Source: Macrotrachela quadricornifera (lineage: Eukaryota > Rotifera > Eurotatoria > Philodinida > Philodinidae). From it: DNA of 64,000 nt. The stretch is taken from positions 1 through 64,000 of the forward strand of contig JAJEKB010019174.1 in assembly GCA_022393335.1 (NCBI GenBank). Reading direction: 5' to 3'. The notes under the pieces were generated by a model. That model had not been told where the DNA came from and searched no databases. It worked only from the letters and a program-made list of their open reading frames with translations. Below, one piece after another: positions 23,142-35,058 of the stretch. How positions within the stretch are numbered: the stretch's first letter is position 1; the number at the start of each line of letters is the position of its first letter. The position numbers and the translations under genes were made by a program.

Positions 23142-26100
23142 ATGTCACAAGCAATCGCATCAACCTCTCAGAAGATGGTTCCATCGCTTCAAACATTATC
23201 AGTGGAATTGGTTTATCGAATTCTCGACAATCTTTCAATTAAAACAATATTTTTTTCATGCTGTAATGTTTGCACAAAGCTCAATGCAATCATAAATACG
23301 TATCATCGGTACCAGGTAATCTTTCGTTTTATTCTAAAATGACATGTTCATCACCTTTTCAATCCTTCATTTTCTTCTTACTGATATCAAACGAATAGAT
23401 TTCATACAACAATATTCTCTAGCTGAGTGCATTATATAAATAAGAAACCAGTACTTGAAAAATAACGAAATAAAAGGGTGGGTGAGAACGAAAAGTCGTC
23501 GGCATGTGAAACAGTGTGCTCTACCGCTTCCAAGACAAATGGCAACAGTTACGCAGTAAATCATAAGTGCATATGAGTCGGGATTTGTTGATACAGTTGT
23601 TCTAGAGCATTCCACAGCATATCCACTCAAGAAAAATCAAGGTCTTCAGACTCATGTTTGTTAAGATATTAACAAAACAAAAAGAAATACTTGGCTACAT
23701 TTTTATTCAGTATAATATGCTTGAAAGTAACACTATCATACTGGTTGTTAATTCTAAGTAAAAAAAGAACCACTAACTCAGGTCAACAGGGACTCCACAA
23801 TATGGATTGTGTAGAGCTTTTCACGCCGTATCTTTTAAAATAAATTCAAAGTTCCATCATTTCTTTGAAGCTGAGATATATGTAAAATAAGAAATGTTGC
23901 AATCATTTTCGCACATCCGGTATTTTCGAATTATAACGAAACTTCTCTTCCAAACTTTTAAACCATTTGTAAGAGCACAAAAAAACCACCGAGTAATTCT
24001 ATCAAAAACACAAAACATAGAAAATAGCGCAAAAATATTTTCAAAAAAACTGTTTAAAAATTCCACAAAACTAACCTTACACAATATCTGCCTGATTTCT
24101 TACGAGATAAGAAGGTGATTCTCATTTCCTCTTCTTTCTCTCCTATATTTATCATTTTCCTTATTCATAGACACTTACTAAGCTGGATCTTGCGGGCAAT
24201 AAAATTAGAGATATTGGAGCACAATATTTTGCTAATATCTTACGCGACAACGAGGTAACCCTTATTTTCTCTTCTATATCTTTCTCTCATATTTATCATT
24301 TTCTCTATTCACAGAAACTCACTAAGGTGGATCTTCGGGACAATCAAATTCGACATATTGGAGCACAATATCTTGCTGATGCCTTACGCTATAATAAGGT
24401 GATTCTCACTTTCTCTTCTTCATCTCTCTAATATTTATATTTCCCTCCATTCATAGACACTCACTGAGCTGTATCTTGGGGAAAATCAAATTGGAAATGT
24501 TGGGGCACAATATCTTGCTGATGCCTTACGATATAATAAGGTGACTCTCATTTCCTCTTCATCTCTCTCGCATATTTCTCTCTTTCTCTTTAATCACAGA
24601 CACTCACAGAGTTACGTCTTTCCAAAAATCACATTGGACATGTTGGAGCACAAAATCTTGCTGATGCCTTACGGGATAACAAGGTGATTCTCATTTTCTC
24701 TTCATCTCTCTCTCATATTTCTCTCTTTCTCTCTTCACAGACACTCACTGAGCTGAATCTTCGAGGTAATCAAATTGGACGTGTTGGAGCCCAACATTTC
24801 ACTGATGCCTTACCACATAACAAGGTGATTTTCATTTAGTCTTTAACTCTCTCAAATTTGTTTTTTTCTCTATTCCCAGACACTTACGAAGCTGGATCTT
24901 GGCGAGAATGAAATTGGAGATGTTGGAGCAGAATATCTCGCTACTGCCTTACGGGATAACAAAATGGTTTTCATTTCATCTACTTGATCTCTCTCTCATA
25001 TTTATATTTCTCTCTATTTACAGACACTCACTGAGCTGTATCTTGGGGACAATCAAATTGGTCATGTTGGAACACAATATCTCGCTGATGCCTTACAGAA
25101 TAACAAGGTGACTCTCATTTCCTCTTTATCTCTCTCTAATATTTATCCTCTCCTCTATTCACAGACACTAAATGAGCTGAATCTTCGGGGCAATCAAATT
25201 AGACATGTAGGAGCAGAATATCTCGCTAATGCTTTACGAGATAACAAGGTAATTTTCATTTCCTCATTTTCACCTTTCTTACATTTACATTTCTTCTTAT
25301 TTGCAGGCGCTCACTAAGCTGGATGTTTGGGGTAGTGAAATTGGAGATACTGGAGTACAATATCTTGCCGATGCTTTATGGGATAACAAGGTAATCCTCT
25401 TTTCCTCTTCATTTTTCTCTCATATCTATCTTTTTCTTTATTTACAGACACTGACTGAGTTACATCTACGGTGCACGGAGTTTGGACATATTGGAGCACA
25501 ACATCTCGCTAATGCCTTACGAAATAACAAGGTGATTCTCATTTCCTTTTGTTTATCTCTTACCCATATTTATCTTGCTCACTATTCGCAGGCACTCACT
25601 GTGCTGAATATTTCCTACAATAAAATAAGAGCTGTTGGAGCACAATATCTCGCTGATGCTTTACGAGAAAACAAGGTAATTCTCATTTTCCACATTATCT
25701 CGCTTTCATATATACCTTTTCCTGTATTCACAGATACTCACTGATCTGAATCTTCGGGGCAATCAAATTGGACATGTGGGAGCACAACATCTTGCTGACG
25801 CCTTACGAAATAACAAGGTAATTCTCATTTCTCTTCATCCCTCTCTCATATTTATCTTTTTCTCTATTCACAGACACTCACGGACATGAATATTGAAGGC
25901 AATGGAATTGGATATGTTGGAGCACAATATCTCGCTAATACCTTACGAGATAACAATGTAATTCTCATTTCCTCTTCTTTATCTCTTTCTCATATTTATT
26001 TTGCTTCCCATTCGCAGACACTCATGATGTTGAATCTTGAACGCAATTGTATTGGAAATGCTGGAGCACAACATCTTGCTCACGCCTTACGAGATAACAA

Positions 26101-26943
26101 AGTAGTTCTCATTTTCTCTTCATCCCTCTCTGATATTTATCTTTTTCTCTATTCACAGACACTCACCGTCCTGAATCTTTCATACAATAAAATTGGAGAT
26201 ATGGGAGTACAATATCTAGCTGATGGCTTAGGAGAGAACAAGGTGATTCTCATTTTTCTCTTCATCTCCCTCTCATATTTATCTTGTTATCTTTTCACAG
26301 ACACTCACCATGCTGAATCTTGAGCGCAATGAAATTGGAGATGTTGGAGCAGAACATCTTGCTAAGGCCTTACGGAATAACATGGTAGTTCTCATTTTCT
26401 CTTATTTATCTCTTTCTCTCTGTTCACAGATGCTCACTGAGCTGTATCTTCGGAGTAATGAAATTGGAGATGTTGGAGCTCAATACCTCGCTGATTCCTT
26501 ACGAGTTAACAAGGTAATCCTCTTTTGTTCTTCATTTTTCTCGCATATTTATTTTTGTCTCTATTTACAGACCCTTACTGAGCTGCATCTGCAATGCAAT
26601 GGAATTGGAGCTGTTGGAGCACAACATCTCGCTGATGCATTACAAGATAACAAGGTGGTTCTCATTTCCTCTTGTTTGTCTTTGTCATATTTATCTTGCT
26701 CTCTATTCGCAGACACTCACCGTCCTGAAGCTTGCACACAATAAAATTGGAGATTTTGGAGCAAAATGTTTCGCTGATGCCTTATTAGTTAACAAGGTGA
26801 TCTTCTTTTCTTGTCTATTTTTCGCTCATATTTATGTTTCTCTCTATTCACAGATACTGGAGAGATTGCATCTCACCTCTTACATGATCTCTTGGCCACT
26901 TAAAGACCAACTGCAGCAAGAAGACAATCGACTGATATTCTAA
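23142..26943 (+). CDS. F-box / leucine-rich-repeat protein, copy 2 (one exon per LRR)
   Basis: Same architecture as copy 1. The F-box exon 23142-23315 differs from copy 1 by a single residue (V for A at 13). After an 855-bp intron there are 19 LRR exons starting at 24171, 24315, 24457, 24600, 24741, 24880, 25024, 25165, 25307, 25448, 25592, 25734, 25874, 26018, 26159, 26301, 26430, 26571 and 26713, then a terminal exon 26854-26943 (TAA). All are 84 bp and phase 0 except the one at 24880, where the donor position has become AT; using the next GT at 24967 gives an 87-bp exon with one extra Met and keeps the frame. No stop in any exon. Predicted length about 620 residues. As for copy 1, an SCF-type adaptor or LRR sensor is inferred from domains only. 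A half LRR ending at 24114 precedes the array. Confidence 0.8.
24171..26796 (+). repeat. array of 19 LRR exon-intron units, period ~141 bp
   Basis: Tandem exon-intron units paired one to one with copy 1, except that the units at 25734 and 25874 together correspond to the single copy-1 exon at 11972. Intron sequences are conserved as in copy 1. Confidence 0.85.
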
Positions 26944-27400
26944 TTGAGCTTTTTGTAATTTTTGATTGCTAGCTAGTAAATAATTGCCGTCGTATTCTTT
27001 ATTTTTTGATTCTATTTTCGTTCGTGTATGACCAAATATACCTGTGGATGAGGATGGCACGATCGCCTTATACTATACACAATTCTTCATACCGTTGTGA
27101 GAGAAGTATACAAAGACAAAACGGTCTGTGAGGTTATTCTAATCGATCAGTATCTCTTGGATCAAGGTATGGTCCCTATCGGATAGGGCTCTGAAAATGA
27201 TTATTCTTATCCCTGTCCTTCTCAACTATTTAAGACATTCAGTTTGTCGTTCCTTTTACGATGATGATCATAGTTTGAAAGAGAAGAAAATATTAAATTG
27301 AGCTTAAGTATGAAAGAATAAAAAGAAATAATTACATTGTAATGAATTGTGATCAGCAATCTATTACAATCAAGCTAATATGGAGGGAAAAGATAAACTT

Positions 27401-28180
27401 ACGAGGGAACCGTCCTAACTGATTAATCGATTTTGAGCTTAATCTCTATGCATAAGGTAGACCCCAATGAGGTATGAAAAATCCCAAAATGACAAATCCC
27501 CATAGGGTTTCTTCTTGAAGGTATAGGCATTTTACTGAAATTTTACTGTGGAGTATGGTATATAGTAAAAACTGGAAGTATTGTCTTTTAATCTGAAACT
27601 TTGTCCATAGAGTGGTTTACTAGTGGGTAGAATAATCTGAAAATTTTAGCCGTAAAGAAAGTTTTTTTCATAACGTATTAAAGTCGAAAAAAACCAAGAA
27701 ATATTTTGGAATATGGGTGAGTTTTAGCAGGCTGAAAACGTTATGAAGAAAACGTTCTTTAGAGCTGAAATTCCCGAGATATTCTACCCATTAGTAGACC
27801 ATTCTATGGGCAAAGTTCCAGATTAAAAGACAATACTTCAAGTTTTTACAAGATACCATACTTCACAGTAAAATTTCAGTAAAATGCCTATAACTCCAAG
27901 AAGAAGACATTGGGTTTTGTCAAGGAGATAACATGATTCTGTGAGTTTGTGATTTAAAATGATCTAAAACGATTTAAAAATGACTTTAAATCACATTAAA
28001 TCAGTTTTTCAAGTGATTTAGCACGATTTGGAGTGATTTGATTTTTATTTAGGAGGTGATTTAAATCAGTTATTTCCCTTGGGATTTGTCCTTTTGGGGT
28101 TTTTCATACCTCATTGGGGTCAACCTTATGCATAGAGATTAAGCTCAAAAGCGATTAATCAGTGGGGACGGTTCCCTCGT
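27401..28180. mobile_element. foldback element (family FB-1), second copy with nested insertion
   Basis: Ends ACGAGGGAACCGTCC and its inverse GGACGGTTCCCTCGT. The sub-terminal block TAGACCCCAATGAGGTATGA is shared with the element at 16707-17327. Arms are more diverged than in that copy. The right arm is split by a ~157-bp element at 27922-28078. Confidence 0.75.
27922..28078. mobile_element. nested MITE-like element with GATTTAAA core
   Basis: Ends AAGGAGATAACATGATT and, inverted, GGGAAATAACTGATTT. It is flanked by TTGGGTTTTGTC and TTGGGATTTGTC, where the left foldback arm has the sequence only once, so these look like a target-site duplication of up to 12 bp. The interior is built of repeated TGATTTAAA/CGATTTAAA words. 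Confidence 0.55.
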
Positions 28181-28738
28181 TAGTTGAGAAAAGTCGATGA
28201 ATTGAATGACTTCATTATAGTGTATCATTCTTATTTACAGATTATTTTTGTAATTTTCAATATTAAATAATTTAGAAGAAAAATATCGTCTAATAAGAAA
28301 AATAAAGAACATTCATCGACAATATGATATTCATTTTTCAATTAGTCGATAAAACAAATATATAATAATTGGTTTTATAAGGAACGAAGAAAAATCAAAA
28401 GACAGTTGAGATTTGTTTCGTTTTTCATTCTTCTCTGTTGTATATGTATTATTTAGAGGACAGATAAAATTTCGAATATAGACTGACTTCTGTACAGAAA
28501 TTGGAACTTATTCATAGTTCTAATATTTGAACAAAACTATTATGTATTTTACGCATTAATCAATGTATGTCAGTGAAAGTTCTATATAAAAATTCTATTT
28601 TGCAAACAGACTTATACTTACAAAATAAATATAAATACTAACGAAGAATATCTTTCTATAATATATGAATAGATAAAGACAGTTGTGAAAAAATCATAGG
28701 TTTTTTCCGCACGCTGGAAATCGTATAAAATATAAGTA
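28181..28738. other. noncoding, nothing recognised
   Basis: AT-rich spacer between the foldback and the mariner-like element. No gene or RNA seen. Confidence 0.4.
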
Positions 28739-30480
28739 CAGGGTGGTCCATAATTAACGCAACCAAATCATAAAAATTGAATATCTCCATTACGGCTCGA
28801 GCAAAGGAGCTGATTTTTTTATCAGTGATAGAGGCATGTATAAGCTTTATATTCATAAGGACATGCCTTGACAGATCCTCTATTAAGTGACTCTATTAAC
28901 TTCAAGAAAAAAAAATTTTGCTTTTTCATATATGAAAAAAATAATCAAAAGGAACCAATGTAATAGAAAAAATGAAAAGCTTTTCGAAAAAGAATGCACG
29001 ATATGCTAGAATATATGTTCAAATTGCTTGCCTTCTGTACCGATAGACATCGGACAATGATTAGCTACTGAGCGACATGTTCTTTGGCATAATTTGATAA
29101 TATCATTGAGCGATGAAAATTCTTCTTTAATTAATACTTTTAGTTGATTGCGATCGCGAGGTTTTTGAACATAACACAATCGTTTATTATTCCCCATAAT
29201 GAAAAATCACACGGAGTAAGGTCTAGAGATTGTGGTGGCCATTCAACAGTACCTCGACGACCAATCCATTGTAAAAGTGTATTATCTAAATAATCTCGTA
29301 CTACTTGACCATAATGTGGAGGTGCGCTGTCTTGCTGCCATATCATTGTTTGATAGTTTGAATGTTCTTCAAGTTCTGGTATGATATTTTTCTTTAACAT
29401 GTGAAGATAGCTGTTCGATGTAGCATTATCTTCAAAAAAAAATGATCTAATGATTCCATTATACCATATTCCTCCCCACGCAATTACTTGTGGAGTATTG
29501 AGCTCTTGTTCGATCACAAAATGTGCATTACTATTACTCCAATAAACACAATTGTGTCTATTGACACGACCGTTTGTTTGGAATATGGCTTGATCTGTCC
29601 ACAAAATTCGATCTAATAAAGTTGGATCTTCTTCAATTGTATCTAAAATTCATTTGCAAAATTCTATTCTTCAATCAGGATCATCTTCATTCAAAGATTG
29701 TAATAATTTTGGTTTATACGCTTTTAAATTAAGATCTTTCATTACACGTTGTAATGTTAAATGCGAGATATCAAGATCATGTGCTGCTCGTCTTTGTGAT
29801 GTTTGTGGATTAAGAAGGAAAGTTTGAGAAACAAGTTGAATATTTTCATCACTGTTGACCAATTTTCGTCTTCCAAATCCTGGTACATCTTCGATGAAAT
29901 CTGTCTCATCAAATTTTTTTGCGAATCCGAATTTTATCATCGGGAGATTCGTGTTGGAAAGTTTCATTAATTGTTTGCGTTATTCCTCCTGTTATCTAAT
30001 ATTGCTTGAGGAGAAGGATTCGTTGTTCTTTTATCAATCTCGGTATCTGGACGTACGACTTCAGATTAAAATGCGATAGAAAATGTGAAACAGAAAAGCA
30101 CAAGCCATATAACAGTATAGAAAAAATGATTTATATAGTGTAAGAAAATGACGTGTGTTTTACGAAAATAGAAGAAGAAAGATATGTAAGAAGAATATAT
30201 ATGAACGTACAACACGTGTTATTTATAGGTTCATTATATTTTCTCTGAATAAGCGTTCTTTCTTCCTAGTACATTATACCTTTTTTTATATATGAAAAAA
30301 ACAAAATTTTTTCTTGAATTCAATAGAGTCACTTAATAGAGAATCTGTCAATGCATGCCATTATGAATATAAAGCTTATACATGCTTCTATCACTGATAA
30401 AAAAATCAGCTCCTTTGCTCGAGCTGTAATGGAGATATTCAATTTTTATGGTTCGGTTGCGTTAATTATGGACCATCTTA
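28739..30480 (-). mobile_element. Tc1/mariner-superfamily transposon with ~200-bp terminal inverted repeats
   Basis: A 1742-bp element bounded by TA at 28737-28738 and 30481-30482, as expected for this superfamily. Outer ends read CAGGGTGGTCCATAATTAAC and, inverted, TAAGATGGTCCATAATTAAC. The inverted repeats extend about 200 bp (28739-28940 and 30280-30480) with few mismatches. It encodes one transposase on the minus strand, which is broken (see 29006-29967). Complete ends and close arms suggest fairly recent insertion. A diverged end fragment of a related element lies at 34470-34690. Confidence 0.9.
29006..29967 (-). pseudogene. mariner-like transposase, broken
   Basis: Transposases of this family cut and paste the element at TA sites. 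The N-terminal part (29671-29967) is a helix-turn-helix region with a GFGRRKLV linker and a second HTH. The catalytic part (29140-29604) holds the DDD triad: D in WTDQAIF, D in WQQDSAPPH, and D in SLDLTPCDF, with 35 residues between the second and third. Two in-frame TGA codons lie near 29647-29671, and the C-terminal ~40 residues continue only in another frame (29006 to about 29145), so there is also a frameshift near 29150. All catalytic aspartates remain, but no full-length product can be made without suppression of these breaks. Confidence 0.85.
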
Positions 30481-30482
30481 TA

Positions 30483-31235
30483 TTTTTCAAGTGCTCATGC
30501 TTTTTATAAACTAATTTGATCCTTGATGATTGTGTAGCTAATTTAGTTACTGCTTGATCTCAGTCTGAAAACAGGTTTGGAAAATATTTGTTGAAAGTGA
30601 ACCATATTGCAAATAGTTGCATGTGAAATATTATGCTGAGTGTTATTGAGAACAGTTTGTTTCCTCAGCTTTACACATTACTGTAAGAACAAGGACAAAA
30701 TCTAAAAAGAAATGACATAATGATTTTATTCTTAATCGATTTTAAGAATGAAGTGGTTAGGTGAGGTGAAAGCAAGGGAATGATTATAAGGAAGACTGAG
30801 GAAGAGAAGAATGAGTGAGACTTAATCTTTTCTTTATCCAGTCACCAACTCTCAACATAATGTTGTTTGAAGATCATAAAAGAGAAACTTTTCAAACGCT
30901 AGATTATGACAATCATGTGTAGTAATAAATAAAATTCTCAATAAGATAGGCATATTTTATATATAATAATGTCATAAAAATGAACTCTTGATAGGTCCCC
31001 ATTTCTATGTCAAGTTAGACTACATCTGATAAGACGAAAAATGATTATTAGTTACAATAATCAACAAGAATATGTTTTTACATTATATCTTATCAATAAA
31101 AACAATTTATGGTTTGCACTCTTTTATGAAAATATTTTCTTTGTCTGTCCATGTTTTTGACGTATCGAACTTCTGCTCTATAAATATACATGTGTTGAAT
31201 GAATAAAGTTCGATGTTTAACCGATTTTTATTAAA
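30483..31235. other. noncoding, nothing recognised
   Basis: AT-rich spacer between the mariner-like element and the monooxygenase pseudogene. No gene seen. Confidence 0.4.
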
Positions 31236-33629
31236 ATGAAAATGATGTTATTTCGTTTCTATTATGAACTATATTTGTTACTTTTTCTATTGAATAAATG
31301 CAAGAACATTTCAAATCCTATAACACCATTCCTTACAAACAAACATTCCATGGAACTAAAAAAAGATATTGCTGATTTATGGTGGATAGTTGATGATAAT
31401 GAACAACACATAACGTTTGAGTTACACATAAAGACAACTGGTTGGATTGCTTTAGGCATTAGGCCGAGTACGTAATTGATTTTCATGAACAGAATATTGA
31501 TCATATTTATCATGCAGATGGTGATATGATCAATAGTGATATTGGTGTAGGCTGGATTGATCAAAGAGGTGATGTTCATTTTCAAGTAAGACATTTCTTA
31601 TATAAATAACAAGATGAATTCATTGGTTTATTGCTTTGAAGATCGTTATGCATATGATACACAAAACCAATAATTGACAATACAACCAAAGATTGGCATG
31701 CTATTCAAGGTCGTGAATCAGATGGATGGACAGTAATTCAATTCTCTCGATTGATTGATACATGTGATACAATGGATGTTCCGATAAAAGTAAGAAATAT
31801 AATTTTTTTCCAAATCAATTCTGATTATTTGTCAGTCTGGAACAAATATACTTATATTTGCTTATGGTCATAATGATCCTGATCAAACCAATAATGATAT
31901 AACTTATCATGAAAATCGTCGAGGTATACGTGTTATTCCATTTCAATCTTATAGTGATCCACCATTAGAGAGCAAATTTATTGGTTTAGATTCATTTGAT
32001 CTTCGTTTAAATAATGTTCGTTATGAATATGATTTTCATTTGATCTTACAAAATCCCAACAAATTATCCAACTAAACGACATACAATTGCTGTAGAATGA
32101 TGATTTGTTACTTTCTTGACAATATTTATTTTTTTGACGTTATTTATTTCTAGCATAAGATTTTAATTGATAAAACTAATTACGATATTGTACATCATTT
32201 AATTATGTTTGAATGTGATCCAACAGTAGAATTCGATGATAACAATCTTCCTGACGATATATGTGATGCTATTATTGAAAAAGTTCAATTATGTCTAATA
32301 AATATAGCCATTGCTTAGGCTGTAGGTGGTGATGACGTAAGATTTCCATTGATTGAATTTAATTAAATAAAATAAATATTTGCTTTGTAGATTGTTGAAT
32401 ATCCAGAATAAGCTGGTTTTTCTATTGGTGGTGATTTTAATATAAAATATTATATAATTCAAATTCATTATGACAATCCAAAACTTCTCTCAAGTATGTT
32501 TTACTGTTTAAACTGTACAATGATATAGATATATTGTTATCTTAATAGATCTTCGAGATTCAACTGGTGTTAGATTTTATATCGATAATAAACTTCGTCC
32601 AAATGATATTGGTTATTTATCATTGGGGTGCAGATTCAGATGCATATGCATTAGTTATTCCACCAGGTGTAGAACAATTTTCAATTGATTCATATTGTCC
32701 ATCAAATGCCACTCATGTATGATCTAAATCGAATTGCTTTTTTTCTTCATTATGAATTTAAAATCAATTTGAATGTGATTGTTTAAAATGTTTTCATTTA
32801 ATTAGAACATTCCTGAATCGGGTATTACAGTTTTTTCTGCATTTCCTCATACACATCTTCAAGGTATTTGTATGAAATATTTCATTGAATAGATCCATTT
32901 CACTTTATATATAAATAGGTCGAAGTGTTTGGACAAAATTGATTCGAAATAAACGTGCTATTCAATATTTATTTAATGCTGAATCATACAATTTTAATTA
33001 TCAATTTCATAATCAACTACCAAAACGTATTCAACTTTATCCAGTAGAATTTTTATTTGTGTAAATATATTTATTGAATTTATTACTCGTTGTATATATA
33101 CTACAAAAAATAAAAATCAAACGACTATTGTATGAATAAAAATACATTCGTGTTTTTATTAGACTATTTCGTCTTTTTTGTTTTTAAATGATAGGGTGGA
33201 AAACGAATGAAAGATGAAATATGTCTTCATGGTTTTGTTTATTATCCTCGTTTGAATCATATTAGTGTGTGTTTAACACATAATCCAATGTTAGCATGGC
33301 AAAATCTACTAAATATTTCTTTGTAATTCTTCATTTATTCAATATTAACATATTGATGATCTTTTCTTTTTAGAGAAAATGTTGTTGAATTTCAACAAAC
33401 ATTGATGAATATCAAATGAACATCTGCATTAGTTGATCAATGACAAATATTTTATGATAATGCACCTCGTATTGTTACTTATGGACAATCTTATCATATA
33501 ACAACGGAATCATTCTCAAAATTACCAGAATATGAAGATTTGAAAGAGAAACAATGCAATGTTGCAAGTCAACAACATATATCTCTTCTTTTTATCATTA
33601 TTACAATTCTATTGCAGAATATATTTTGA
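31236..33629 (+). pseudogene. DOMON / copper type II monooxygenase (DBH- or MOXD1-like), decayed
   Basis: Ordered pieces of a dopamine beta-monooxygenase-like protein can be read across short introns. First an N-terminal hydrophobic leader and a DOMON domain (HIKTTGWIALGIRPS, then DIGVGWIDQRGDVHFQ), then the copper monooxygenase halves (VHHLIMFEC, IQIHYDNP, AFPHTHLQGR, EICLHGFVYYPR) and a hydrophobic C-terminal tail. Intact members hydroxylate substrates in the secretory pathway using ascorbate and two coppers. Here the frame is broken repeatedly: a stop at the end of exon 1 (about 31473), a frameshift near 31660, TAG near 32317 and TAA near 32410, among others. The position that supplies the Met copper ligand in active enzymes (normally E-M-C) is E-I-C. 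Exon order is preserved, so this is a decayed gene, not a retrocopy. Confidence 0.8.
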
Positions 33630-34469
33630 AGTATTGGAACGAGATTATCACACTGATACAAACACATAACTGAAAATACATGTTAATACATAAAAAGATG
33701 ATCGTTTGCTATTAACAATTGCCTTTCTTGATCATTATTTTCTAAAAAAAAAAACGGTTTATTTAAATAGGAATAATGCCTAACTATCAATGAGAGAAGG
33801 TTATTTAACATGAGATTTAAATTGATTCGGTTCAAGATATCTGTAACTTATGGATATTAGTATGATATGCACTAACCTACTCTAACCGCTATTTAACTCA
33901 AATTGATGATTATTCGATAGAGCTTGAAATTCTCCACTCTAACCCCTTTTCATCTGGATCTTAATAAGAGTTAATTTTTGACGATAGAAAGATTATCGAA
34001 TTTCTTCTTCTGTATACATGAACTGATTCTAGTGGAACAATTAGAAATAATGGACATTATCGATGTAATTAAAATAGCAATATGATCTTTTTTATCAGTT
34101 TTTATGCATTATTGATCAAATAATACCATAAGGTCCTTTACTTCATGAATGTCCCTATACATTATTGACCATTTGACAACTATTTTATTCTAATGCACTG
34201 GAACATTCATGGATTAATTCTCTTTCCCCATAATAGAGGCTTCCAGAAGCTTCGAAACTGTCCAATGTTTAGTTTTTGAAGAGGGTTCGGCTATGAGAGG
34301 ACTACTAATATGACTTACGTGCAAAAATTCGGAAAAATATATAAGATATCATTGTTTCAGTCATCTTGAATATTTATTTACAATAAATTGATATCATCTT
34401 ACAATTCTGTGAAATTCAATATAAAATATAAAAACAAACATACTATTAGAAGATGTGCCAAAAGTTACT
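33630..34469. other. noncoding, nothing recognised
   Basis: AT-rich sequence after the pseudogene. No gene, RNA or repeat supported. Confidence 0.4.
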
Positions 34470-34690
34470 TCACAAGAAAAAATTGAATATTCCCATATTA
34501 CGACTCGAGCGAACGAGCTGATTCTTTTACCAATGATAGAGGCGTGTTCAAGGTTTATATCTATCAAAACCATGCATAGAGAGACTTCTTATGAAATATC
34601 ACTTTTATAGATAGAAAAAGAACTGATAGACTTAACAAAGGTTTTCTTTAGGCGTGTCTTCGTGAATATAAAGTACGTGTATATATTGGT
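34470..34690. mobile_element. diverged remnant of a mariner-type inverted-repeat end
   Basis: AAAATTGAATATTCCCATAT then GACTCGAGCGAACGAGCTGA and TGATAGAGGCGTG matches, with substitutions, the inner part of the terminal repeat at 28739-28940. About 100 bp further, GTGAATATAAAGTACGTG resembles the opposite end. Probably an internally deleted, old relative. No transposase. Confidence 0.55.
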
Positions 34691-34993
34691 TATTCTTGGC
34701 TGCTCATTTACTACATTTGTCTGTGTACCCTATTAATTCATTGCATATCTCTCTAACAAAAATTACATAAAAAGACGCCAACATACATGTAATATTGATT
34801 GACTTGTTTTAATTTCCTTGCTTCGTAATTATATCAATAAATTGCTTTGACATACATATGAATGCATATTCAATGGAGAGATATACAATGACTATTCCAC
34901 TTCATAAACACATCACCGAATAGATGAAAGAAAAGGAGATAAAGCACATCTCAAACGGTGTTGGTGAAGAAGCATATTTTTTACGGTTATAAC

Positions 34994-35058
34994 CATCGGC
35001 AAGTACAATACGAGACGTTGTATAGTACACTTTCTCAAGTGTAGAATGCTTGCCGATG
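34994..35058 (-). ncRNA. possible structured RNA, three-way junction
   Basis: A 65-nt segment closed by a perfect 10-bp stem (CATCGGCAAG with CTTGCCGATG). Inside are a 5-bp hairpin (TACAA/TTGTA) and a 7-bp hairpin whose loop is GAGA on the minus strand, a GNRA tetraloop. It does not match a tRNA, and I see no hammerhead core. Whether it is transcribed is unknown; it may be a chance palindrome or a transposon end. Confidence 0.25.

Larger units (their letters stand above)
21901..27272 (+). repeat. segmental duplication, copy 2
   Basis: Collinear partner of 7768-13391, offset 13764 bp at the F-box ATG and 13885 bp at the stop codon; most of the difference is one extra LRR unit. It lacks the 7908-8142 hairpin and the 8358-8745 stretch. 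It carries its own extra pieces at about 22140-22292 and about 22605-22690. Confidence 0.85.

Noticed and set aside
34994..35058. Hammerhead ribozyme
   Set aside because: The three-way junction invites it, but the CUGANGA and GAAA core sequences are absent on both strands.
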